Shown here: positions 1 through 9,570 of the stretch, in pieces
How positions within the stretch are numbered: position 1 is the first letter of the stretch
How the letters are laid out: the number at the start of each line of letters is the position of its first letter
Assembly (NCBI GenBank): GCA_014621425.1
Contig: JAANBB010000318.1
Location: forward strand, 1 to 48,211
Length of the DNA: 48,211 nt
Reading direction: 5' to 3'
Origin: Cylindrodendrum hubeiense
Taxonomy: Eukaryota > Ascomycota > Sordariomycetes > Hypocreales > Nectriaceae
Position numbers and translations under genes: made by a program
Notes under the pieces: model-generated
Databases searched by the model: none
The model's input: the letters and a program-made list of their open reading frames with translations, nothing else
What the model was told of the DNA's origin: nothing

Positions 1-1203
1 CGAGCTTACTTTCCTTCTGCTCCTCTCGGTCCTTTCCGTTACTGTGCACCTCTCGGTCCTTCTGCTCCTCTCGATCTTTCTGCTCTTCTTGATTTGCGTC
101 CTTGTTCGGCTCTTCCTGTGTGTCCGACTGCGAGGACTTCGTGAAGCGAGAAAGGATATTGTCGAGTTTGCTTTCCTTGTGCTCCTTTTCGTCCACCTTC
201 TTGTTCAGTTCTTCCTGCGTATCTAACTGCGTGGTGTTTTCGTTCATGACCTGCTGCGCGACCGAAACCGAGTTCTCTCCGGGCGAAGGCGCTGCTCCTT
301 CTGGATCCGATGCCTCTTGTTTAGCGAAGAGATCCACGACCTTCCCAGAACCGACAAGTCTCTCATAGACGGCTAGGGTGGTGGCGAATTCCTTGCGCAC
401 GCCGACCTTGATCGCGTCAAGCAGCAGCAACGCGTAGGTTTGGCAGTTGTTGGTGATGAGGTTGTATCCGGGTTGCTTTTCTCTGACACTTTGGATCACA
501 GATTCTCCTGCGCGTTATTAGCAGTTTGATCTTACAGGAATCTCAAATAGCTGTGGGATAGGTTGGCAGCTTACCAGCTCGCCGAGTTGCATCATCATTG
601 AAGCGTGTCTCGCCCACTTTGAAAGTGTGCCACTCCTCCCTGTTGATCTTCGCGTTGGTGTAGATAACATCGAAATTCTCGTCCTTGAGCCGGATTTTCT
701 GTCAGCGAGGCAGTCCACACGTGTGATTCCCAGCTCCTCAAACACGCACCATCCAAAGCTGATGAGCAAAATCGCCGACAAGCACAGCCCAGTGCTGCGT
801 GGGATCCGGGTACTTGTGAATCTTCTCTGTGATCATCTTGCCCAGGGTCGTATCTTCAGCGAACCACTTGCCGGCAAGGCCTCCGACTGGATGCCAGCCG
901 ACCTCGACTGGCCGAACCGGCCCATCGAGCACAGGCTCCCCCACAGGGACCACACTGGGTTGAGCTCCCAACCCGGCAGCGTGTTTCAGGGCTAGCTCGC
1001 CTTTAGTGAGGTTTTCGGTTCTACATGGAGCGGTCAGCGAACAGTGCAATGCGAAGCAGCTCAAGGAACAGGTGCAGGGGCATATGATAATTGTTAGGAG
1101 GGTGGGGCGCGCGTAGGGAAGAAAAGGCGCATACGCACAGAAACTTGCCAACCATGTCCCGCTTCCTCTCGGGGCCCTCCCCATCATTATCAGATTCCGG
1201 CAT
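1..1203 (-). CDS. Permuted papain-fold (LRAT/PPPDE-like) protein with charged repetitive C-terminus; 3' end cut by window edge
   Basis: Unnamed fungal protein; function unknown. Four exons are read: 1203-1139, 1020-750, 698-575 and 507 to beyond base 1, with GT-AG introns of 118, 51 and 67 bp that keep frame. ATG at 1203 starts the product. A conserved-looking core holds HWAVLVGD (His about residue 98), then NNCQTYA (Cys about 175). His before Cys is the order of circularly permuted papain folds such as LRAT and PPPDE, so a thiol hydrolase or acyltransferase is possible (inference). After about residue 220 the chain becomes Lys/Glu/Gln-rich and repetitive: DTQEELNKK recurs as DTQEEPNKD, and REEQKD-type units are repeated, probably disordered or coiled coil. 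The stop codon lies outside the window. Exon joins were made by eye; the 51-bp intron is the least certain. Confidence 0.68.
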
Positions 1204-4200
1204 GATGACTGGCGAGACGTAAGTGGCGAGGCGCAACTGGAAAGCTTGAAGCCCAGGACGGTTGTTCCGGTTGCCCGCTCCAGGTGACGAAAATGGGGGG
1301 CTGGGCTTCGCCCGTTTGAGTGCTTATTGTTTGAGCGGATTCACGTGAGTACGTCAGCATCTAACCAGCGCTGGTGTTGAGTCGGCCAATTAAACTCAGC
1401 GCGGATGAGTTTAAGTCAAGTCAGCCCAGGCATTAGTCATGCTTTTAGTAGCCCAAGCCCATTTGCTATCCGTCCTACGAAGTGCAATGTCTCAGACCAA
1501 GACACAAGGGAATCGCTGTAGAGAGTTTTAAAATGATCGTGTGTGTGTGTGGAAGTAGGAAGTAAAAGTTTGATTCCGTATGTAAGACTAATTACACCCT
1601 CAAAGATTTATACAGGAGGAAGCATTAGTTATGGAGGATCAGCGTAGTTATCTAGCTTCATTTCTTTGTGTTTTCGGCTTAATCGGAATTCGATTATACG
1701 CTAACTCACTCGGGATGCAATGTGTAGACCAACTCAAGACTATGCAATCGATATCATTATATTAATTCTTATTGCGTTGGGGAGATTTAGACTTTTGGGT
1801 GCAATGCATTGTGGCGTTCTTTGCTTTTGGCACGAAGGAGTCCACAGCGGGCTGCCTTCAACAGGAAGTTCCGTCGTGTTTTAGTACCATTGGTTCAACC
1901 CAATTATTCAGTTATTGAGGTCAATGGGAAAGATTTGGGTACTGTAGGTTAAACTGTCCATCTTCACACCATGGCCTACGCAGGTAGCGTCATGACAATA
2001 TGTAGGAGCTATCTTTAGCTATGCTCAATTGCTAGAATTTTTTAGCCCATTTTCGTGACATTCCTTAGTGATTCATCTGATCAGAGGATACCATAGGGTC
2101 GTATCGATCGGTTTATTTATTTTCATCGTCCCTAGTCTCTGGCCATCTCACAATTGCAGACCCATAATAAGTATCGTCACAGCCATCGCCAATCTGCCTT
2201 TTCTGGGTGGGCTGTTGGATTCTCTAGTATCTTTGCTCCCTGCCACCGCACACCGCCTGAAATAGCAAAAGTTAGGTCTTATATAGAAGTGCTCTGCTCC
2301 AAAAACTCCCTCTAACAATCTTGAGAGTATTCACCCGTCGAGGACAAGTATTATTAGATACGTGGGAACCTCGACGACACCTGGTTCAGCGCACATCGAT
2401 CCCACATACCACTCAATCTAGAGCGACCTGGGGCGCTGGGGTTGTCTGGACTGCTCCATGGCCCTCGCTATGCTTACGTCGGCTAACTCGCGGAGAACCT
2501 GTGGCTTGACCAACGACGATGGGTGTACTTTCAAAGGTGAACATGTTCCAAGGAACACCTGTCTCGAGCGTGGTGCCATCGCGGGCAATAAAATAACGAC
2601 CTATTTCTTCTCTTGCGGACATCATGGACTATCCCTACACGTCCACTGTTACCACAGTCTGCACTTAGCTAGACGATTGCGTTCCTCAACCTACGACCGG
2701 ACGAGAACCACTGGCATTTTCTATTTGGGTGATGCTACTGGCCTTTAGTGGAGATCACACCCTTCCCTTGGCTAGCAGCTGGAAGAGATAAGAAGTTGTA
2801 GGAAAGGAAGGATTCGGACAACGCCTGGGGGTTTAGAAATGGGACGCAATGGTTACACTGCTTCTTGAAGTCCAAAAGGCGAAAGAAGGGGGAAGTATCG
2901 ATAAGATCGGCTGCAACAGTTGTGTCCAAACTGGCACGAGGCGACAAAAGTTGAGTCAAAAAATAGAGAAGAAAACAGCGTGTAAGTTTCCGGGAGGAAC
3001 ATAAGCCACAAGTACTGGCCTCCCAAACTTCCTATTATGCCGGTATGGCGGCAACCGCAATTTTCAGTCAGACATCGCGTGATAGGGGTGGGAGCGAGCT
3101 AATTGCCTTCAACGTGAAACCTACTAACGTGCGGTGAGGTCAACGGTAACGTCCATGGCCGATTCTGCGTGCGTAAGTAGATAACAGTGTCATTTGTTTC
3201 AGCGGCACGGCAAGAGTGTAGGCTAAGTTCATATAGCATATTAGGGGGCCAGCCTACAGGCCGGGGTAAATAATTAATATACAGCAACGTAAATACGAAT
3301 ATGGCAATGCATGTCAAGAATCTCCTTTAACAACCAAAATGGCTCGGCCGGATTAAATTACAAAACATGAGATGAGACTATATCAGGAGACGTTGACTAT
3401 TCAGACCATTCCCTAAACATGTAGCTGCCACGACTTTTACAGTAAGACACGGCAGACCTCGCATACCGGCCTCAGACCCAATACAACGGAATGGACTCGT
3501 GCATTGGGCGTATTCGGTCCGTTTAATAGGTCGCACATTAAGTCGCTGCGCTGGATTAAAGAGAAAATAATTAGAATATGTAGAACCTGTCAAGGCAAAA
3601 GCATTTTGTGAGCATGTCAATATACCAGCACCTTGACATCACAATGATTCACTGGGGCAATTTGTTTGCCGGGCTTTGAGACCAGACCAATAGGATATGA
3701 TCGGAGACTTCCGAGTGATATCTTTTAGGACCTTCCGGGCTAAGGGTCAAACAATCTGAAGCAGTGACGTAAAATTGAGAGTCAGTTCACCGAGTCGACA
3801 TCTTAGGACGGACCGACATCCGATGATTTCCGCTTTACAGCGGCTCATCGGCGATATGGAGTGTCTACACATATTAAACCCAGGTAATATGACTCTCTAA
3901 TGGACGGCTTTGATACAGTGCCCGTGTTGGATATGATTAATTAGCCTTAGCTTTTGGGTGGAAAGAAAAGCACTGGACAATGGTTTTGCTCCGACATATT
4001 AAGAACTCTTCCATCTATTAAGTTATTCACCCCAATGGGGGCTGATATTAGTAATGTGCAGCTCGGTCCCGTACTGTGGAAGGACACCAAATACCTGCTT
4101 GGATTGAAAAGACTCGCGATTTTGTCAAGACTTCCTATGGTCGTACCGAGCCGTGGCCGAGACATCAATGGAGACATCATGTTTTAGCAGTCTCTTTTAC

Positions 4201-4715
4201 TATCTTTCTCGCGGGAAAGCTTGAACCAATTATCGTTTCCTACATCATTTGGTCATGACCTTCATACTCTGCCCCCCGCTTCCGGGATCACCGAGACATC
4301 ATTGACATCCCGAGTTTCCAGTGCAGTATTTCTCCTTAGAACACTAACATGTATAAAGATAACATGGCTAAAATCTTATATTCCTTTTAAAATCCTAGCT
4401 GTAGATAAAATCATCCCCTAATGCCCCTTTCGTTCGCAATATGGATGGCGGGCATTTTGGATATCAGCTTGAACATGTTTGGACGGGTGCCAACGGCGAT
4501 TTTCAACTTATAAGACATGGCCGGTCGGGACATTGTTTCGGTGTTGGATCAGTGCTACGTCACTGTCACGGGATGCGACCCTGAATGTTTCAGGCGGAAC
4601 AGTAATGGCAGTGTTGTGTGGGAAGTAATTGGAGGGAGCTAGAGTCAAATGCTACGTACCATGCCGGCTAAATGTCCAGGTAGTACACCAATGATAATGC
4701 GTTTAGCAATTGAAA
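1204..4715. other. Gene-poor spacer, no supported gene
   Basis: About 3.5 kb with only short, mutually overlapping reading frames in all phases and no recognisable domain, splice pattern or RNA gene. A short GT run lies at about 1539-1552. A 41-codon ATG ORF at about 4518-4643 has three cysteines but no signal peptide and was not accepted. The first 100 bp or so probably hold the promoter of the minus-strand gene that starts at 1203. Confidence 0.5.
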
Positions 4716-4818
4716 CAAGTGAAGCCCTACGAAAAGGTTATGTAGATTGAAGGTTCAGCTAGCCACTTTCACCCACATTTGCTTCACTTGAGACAGGATC
4801 ATAATATAACAGCTGAAC
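4716..4818. repeat. Interlocked pair of short inverted repeats
   Basis: CAAGTGAAGC at 4716-4725 is exactly inverted as GCTTCACTTG at 4781-4790. Between and beyond them, GTTCAGCT at about 4753 is inverted as AGCTGAAC at 4811-4818. The two palindromes cross rather than nest. They sit 270-375 bp upstream of the secreted-protein ATG, so they could be regulator half-sites or a decayed transposon end; neither can be decided from sequence alone. Confidence 0.4.
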
Positions 4819-4945
4819 TTTGGTTCCAGTTATGTAGGGTTTAGAAAGGCCCGATAATGAACTTCCAGGTTGGCTCATCAGGTCGATGATCCTGAAATTG
4901 GTCCAAAAGGGAACTGTATATTCCTTGAAATGATTATCAATGACA

Positions 4946-4953
4946 TATATAAA
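4946..4953 (+). promoter_or_regulatory. TATA box of the small secreted protein gene
   Basis: TATATAAA lies 137 bp upstream of the ATG at 5090 and is followed by a C/T- and A-rich leader typical of strongly expressed fungal genes. Confidence 0.6.
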
Positions 4954-5089
4954 GAGTAGAAATCACCCCCATATTCAGATTGAACCCTCATCCTACTATA
5001 CACAAGCTACATCTCATCACCTTAACTGATTCAAGTCTTTCTCAAAACCACGGGAATATCTTTTCTTCACACTTCACATTTCCTTCAAA

Positions 5090-5541
5090 ATGAAGTCCCT
5101 TTCCATGGCCATAACCGCACTGCTGTTTGCTTCATCTGCACTGGGCGCTTCTGTAGCCGGTGGTACTGCAGACACTGGATCTGTTAAAGACGGTGAACCC
5201 AGCCCACCAAACGGACCCCCCTGGGACTGGTGTGCCACATTTTTAACTGTATTTATAATATCTGAGTATACCTTTTTCTTTAGCTAACTGCTGCAGTGCA
5301 ACGGAGACTCTGATTGTCGGGCACAGAATGATTGCGTACAGAAGTCACACGTAGGTCAACATTGTGGCAATACGCCTGGACAAACAACTACTGACTATTG
5401 AATTACACAGGACCACCCAGAAGCAATTCACTGCGGTACGACGTTTTATCCTCACAGCTGCTGGACTGTAGGTAACTCCGGATCAATTTGGAAGGAAGCT
5501 TTTTTCCGGACCACTTACTAACTAGACTGAAGTACGACTAA
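5090..5541 (+). CDS. Small secreted cysteine-rich protein (effector candidate, knottin-like Cys spacing)
   Basis: Read as four exons joined in phase 0: 5090-5233, about 5300-5350, about 5412-5467 and 5533-5541, with TAA at 5539-5541. Introns start GTATTT, GTAGGT and GTAGGT and end CAG, CAG and AAG; the first and third contain CTAAC-type branch sites. If the last intron is not removed, the product gains a short tail and stops before 5525. The N-terminus is a clear signal peptide (MKSLSMAITALLFASSALGA). The mature part is about 70 residues with six cysteines, in the order WDWC, TCNG, SDCR, NDCV, IHCG, HSCW. The even number and the close C-x5-C-x5-C-x5-C spacing suggest a disulphide-knotted extracellular peptide. 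A role in host interaction is inference from type and from the gene-poor setting. No family was recognised. Confidence 0.62.
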
Positions 5542-7598
5542 GGGCAGGGGGGGGTTTTCAAAGAGTTCCAGGATACTATGAGTTTTATCTCCGGTGGGTG
5601 GAAGTTTGGACGAAAGAAATGTCTTCTGATTATGACTCTGGTAACACTGTTTGCGCACCTTGGCATAGGTTTTTTTCTACTTTTTTGCTAGGTTTTCCCT
5701 ATGCTGTTATGTGAATACAAAGGTGAAATAATAATCTACTTTGAATTTGTGTTTCTTTGAATTCTGGTTCATGTGACGCGTAACGCTTTGGTCTAGACTA
5801 GAGATCCCTGAGGTGATAGTTGAAGTTGGAACATGCAACGAGAGCAGATGACCAAATTGTCATTCAAGTTAGTCAGCTGACAATCTGCTGATGATAAACT
5901 CGGCCAGAATGACCCGTAGACTCTTGTAAATACTGTTATGAGACCCGCACTGTAGTCACAGCTCGAAGTGAAACCCAGACGTGGACCCGCGCTTGATTTC
6001 GCTTCACAACTTAAATGGCCACAACAGGTGGTTGTACGCTTCTATTACCATCTGATATTTTTCTTCTTATCGCAGAAGGCCATTGAAGATGATCAAATAT
6101 TAATTAGGAACAGTGGTATGCGAACAGGGTCGAAGACGGTTGTTACCGATGTCAGAGCAGTTTAAACAGCCTAGGAGGTTCTGGAAAGATGAGTTACAAA
6201 CTATGACGTAGTCCACATTTAAGAAAATCTTGCTTAGCTTATACCGAGATTTAAATTGTATATCCATACATCTCTCAATCTCCAAGTGACAGCATAGCTT
6301 GAACTGTTGCCCCAAATCCGACAGCACACACCTTTCATCAGATCTGATTGAGTGTTACCCACCCACAACCCTATAAATATCAACGACTTGAGAACTTTTT
6401 TTCCTCTCTGGTCACTCTATTTAAATTCGTTTCTCACATTGTACACACTAGATTACACCCCACGTTTTGCCTACTCTCTACCTTGTATTATATAAGCTAG
6501 ATCGCCACATTACAGCTACACCTGAAGATAAAGACTAGAACTGGATACTTATAATACCTCATTATTTAGTATTTATGGTGTGAAGTGCAGTATCGGGATC
6601 CGGCCACAATTTGAGTACTGGCTAGGCAGGTGAATGTGCTCTACACCCAATCCCTACGATAGCACCCGTATTCTGACATATTGTGCCAAACAACAAGTTC
6701 CGATAGGAAAGGTTAACTCTGCGCTGGGGTTGTGATGAAACCTTGCTAGAAATTTAGAGCTCAGACCAATTTCAATGAACTAGACTATTGGTTTCCAATG
6801 GCATAATTCCTCCGAGAGTATCCGCATCAGCCAGATCCCCAGGGATAAACAGCGAGCTTTCCTCCCTACGGGATAAAGAGTACAAGGTATTATATTGTCA
6901 TTAAGTTGTTATTTCTAATCTGTCTTGTCTAATCCTCATCGTCATAGCTTATTTCCCCCACTTCCCGTTTCCCGAATCTACAAACGGCAGACAAACCTAG
7001 CAAGCACGTTTAATAGTTAATCTAAACCACGGGCACACATTTAGACGCCTTGAACCTTATGGAACATCTACATTCAAATGACAAGGATTTTATATTTGCT
7101 AGTTTGCCCTTGGACACAATGGGGTAAGAGCTGTTGGTCAAGCTCAATGTTCTGACTAATCTGAACGGAAATATGATATAGTGAGTCTATACAAAGGAGA
7201 TTCTAAAGCTCTATTTAGGAAATTAATTGAGGGATGCGGGCAATTTGGGATAGGGGAAGGCAGGATTAGTGGCCAGGGGCCTAGACGAAGCAACTCTATC
7301 ATCGCTTGGAAGAAGGAAACCAGTGACAAAACAAAAACAAAGCAAAAGAAAAACACGAAGTAGACCTGACCTTGTCTCCCCCTTTTTCTCAAGGCCATTT
7401 GCCTCGCCACGAACCTTAAAGAGCCCGCCTGGGAGGCAGGTCCACCACCTCTCAGAAAGACGTGCAATTCTCATGTAGACGTTGGTGGGCGGTCGTGGCG
7501 GTCAAAGGCCACCGAGATGTTCGTGATCGCGTGGAGGGGGTTGTGGCAAAGGCATTGAGAGTTTGAGCTAGAGCGGGGGTGGGAGCAGGTGGGGGTGG
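5542..7598. other. Gene-poor spacer with an orphan promoter-like segment
   Basis: No supported coding sequence. At 6372-6378 TATAAAT is followed by a CT-rich leader-like stretch (about 6395-6490) as in the active genes here, but the first downstream ATG (about 6574) is closed within two codons. This may be a dead promoter, a non-coding transcript or a decayed small gene. Short frames near 7150-7480 overlap on both strands and are not credible genes; that part should hold the 3' UTR of the kinase. Confidence 0.45.
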
Positions 7599-9107
7599 CT
7601 ATAGAGAGGAGAGTCCATATGGGTTAGGCGCCAGAACAGAGGCCCGAAAATATGAGACGAGAGGCAGGATGCAGCTCAATGGGGTTGTTAATAGCGTTGG
7701 CGAGCATCTCAACTTGACCAGCATCTGCGCGGCGGACGCTCTGAGAAGGGGTTGTTGGATGGCCATCTCTTGGATCCCCTGGAGAAGTGATGAATTGTTG
7801 GCCGCCGCACTGACCACGGCTCCTAAAACCTCGCAGTATGCCGCAAATCTATCCAAATTTTGTCGGTAGTTGTCCTCATCCAGTATCCACAGCATGGTGA
7901 CATAGAGCGACCACACATCGGCCTTCTCCTGGAAACCATATCCATAGTACATTTCCGGCGCCATGTAGAAGGGACTGCCAACCGGTGTCTCGGCGGTGAT
8001 GATCTTGTTGCACAAACCAAAATCCCCGAGCTGGAAGTGGTAGTCACTCTCGGCAATGGTAGTGTAGAGTATGTTGGCCGGTTTGACATCACGATGGACG
8101 ATGCCGTTGTGGGCAAGGAAGTCCAGCGCTGACAGCATGGCGGGAAGGACGCCGTTTGCGACGATCTGAGTGCTGGCTTCCTTGTCTGTCGGATTCGCTC
8201 CAACCATCTTATTCACCAGCGATTCCACGGTCCCTTCTTTGAGACCCATGAAAATCTCAACGTTGAGCCCGCCCCAGCCCTGCGATCCAACGTACTCAAC
8301 GATATGAGGATGACGTATGCGGGCGAGCGCTTCGATCTCACGTTTCAGGGCATACTCAACCGAAGTATTGAGCTTGGCCAGTGTCCCCGGATCGTTTCCT
8401 TTTGGCTTAATCAGGGTTTTGAGAGCCATGAACTTGCCTGTGTCGACGTTGAGCACCTTGTAGACTCGGCCGACGTTTCCACTACCGAGCTCGCCGCCTT
8501 CCAGGTGGATATAACGAATCGCCATCTGAGCGGGAACGTGAATTCGAGTGTTGTATCGAGGAGTCTGCGCTACTGTGTCGGCTTCGTCGATGGTGCGTGC
8601 CATTCCGGGATTTTCTTGATAGCTCATTGTGCTTGAGGCTTTTCCCCGTTCGGCGACCTTCCGCATGGTGTAGAGAAGGTCTTGATGCCAGTGTAGGGAG
8701 AACTGAAAAATGTCCTTTTTTTCGCCGCCAATGCCGAGTCTGGTGTTTAGCTCTTTGCAGACGACAACCTGGCGTTCGCGGTTGTGCTCGAAAGGTGCTG
8801 ACTTGTCGCCAGAGACTTGCGTGGACCACTTGCGCGAGAGGTCCTGCAACATGACGACGTGGGTATCCGGGTCGAGCACAAAGGAGCACTGAATCCTGGC
8901 GATGCTAGGGGAGTCAAGGTAGATGTCCACATCTCCGCGGCCGAGCGTCACAAGTGTGCCACAAGGCTTCGGTCGTGTGTGGCCGATATGCAGAACGCCT
9001 TGCGACGCGAACGAGGCGTTGAAGGGGTCAGCGACGACAGCTCTGGCTGCGTCGTTTTCAGGGACGAGGCAGAGAAATGCCATTTGATGGTGCATTGATG
9101 GGTGCAT
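7599..9107 (-). CDS. FHA-domain serine/threonine protein kinase
   Basis: Single-exon gene of 502 residues from ATG 9107; an in-frame ATG at 9083 (MAFLCL) is an alternative start. Residues about 38-140 form an FHA-like phosphothreonine-binding domain: LGRGDVDIYL, then SIARIQCSF where the usual His is Gln, then VVMLQDLSRKWSTQV. The kinase domain starts near 200. It has a glycine loop GSGNVG (208-213), Lys230 in ALK, HRD with catalytic Asp340 and Asn345 (HRDVKPAN), DFG at 362-364, APE at 383-385 and Asp397 in DVWSLY, where Tyr replaces the usual Gly. All catalytic residues are present, so it should be active. The C-lobe is short and ends in a poorly conserved tail. It is transcribed away from the gene at 9487 with 379 bp between the two ATGs, a shared promoter. 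FHA plus kinase recalls Rad53/Cds1, but this short layout is probably a filamentous-fungal lineage family, not the checkpoint kinase. Confidence 0.88.
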   Translation of the reverse strand: MHPSMHHQMAFLCLVPENDAARAVVADPFNASFASQGVLHIGHTRPKPCGTLVTLGRGDVDIYLDSPSIARIQCSFVLDPDTHVVMLQDLSRKWSTQVSGDKSAPFEHNRERQVVVCKELNTRLGIGGEKKDIFQFSLHWHQDLLYTMRKVAERGKASSTMSYQENPGMARTIDEADTVAQTPRYNTRIHVPAQMAIRYIHLEGGELGSGNVGRVYKVLNVDTGKFMALKTLIKPKGNDPGTLAKLNTSVEYALKREIEALARIRHPHIVEYVGSQGWGGLNVEIFMGLKEGTVESLVNKMVGANPTDKEASTQIVANGVLPAMLSALDFLAHNGIVHRDVKPANILYTTIAESDYHFQLGDFGLCNKIITAETPVGSPFYMAPEMYYGYGFQEKADVWSLYVTMLWILDEDNYRQNLDRFAAYCEVLGAVVSAAANNSSLLQGIQEMAIQQPLLRASAAQMLVKLRCSPTLLTTPLSCILPLVSYFRASVLAPNPYGLSSL

Positions 9108-9486
9108 TGTACGATACAATGCTGGAAAGAAAAAGGATGGAGATGCAAAAACTTTCTATGATGGGCAGTGATGGAACAGAGCGCCTTTTCTAGTCGGGCG
9201 CAACCTGGTTGGCGGCTGTTGGGAGAGAACTTCTAGCAGATATTGTCCAAGTCTCTCAGTATTATACATGGGTATCTTTTCCTCAAAATTTTGTTATCTA
9301 GATACTTCCATCCAACAAAACACAATTCTGGTTAGTAACTTGTGATAGCTCATTCACCTCTTCTTTGTCTTTCGTCAAGAGACGAGCGCACATACCACAA
9401 CCTGAGTTTGGCTTCCTTCTGTCTTCCTCTCTCATCTCCCCCTTTTATTTCTCTCTTTGTTCAAAATTCTCACGCGTACCTCAATC
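9108..9486. promoter_or_regulatory. Shared divergent promoter of the FHA kinase and the Trp-motif protein
   Basis: This 379-bp spacer separates the two start codons. The right half (about 9405-9460) is CT-rich and leader-like for the plus-strand gene. No specific operator was recognised. Confidence 0.5.
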
Positions 9487-9570
9487 ATGGGCTCGCCTAC
9501 CTCGGCTATGGGCTCGCTTGCCTCAGCTATGGGATGGGATACCTCACTCATGGGCTCGCCTATCTCAATC
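9473..9570 (+). repeat. 21-bp in-frame minisatellite spanning the start codon
   Basis: Four 21-bp units lie at 9487-9507, 9508-9528, 9529-9549 and 9550-9570, each beginning with ATGGG and encoding MG-x-x-x-S-x. A degenerate partial unit without an ATG (about 9473-9486) precedes them in the leader. The array therefore duplicates the start codon itself. Confidence 0.85.

Noticed and set aside
4518..4643. 41-codon ORF with three cysteines upstream of the effector-like gene
   Set aside because: No signal peptide, odd number of cysteines and no promoter signal.
8482..8889. Long frames on both strands inside the kinase gene (also 7823-8203 and 8304-8636)
   Set aside because: They are alternate-phase readings of a well-supported kinase CDS with no domains of their own.
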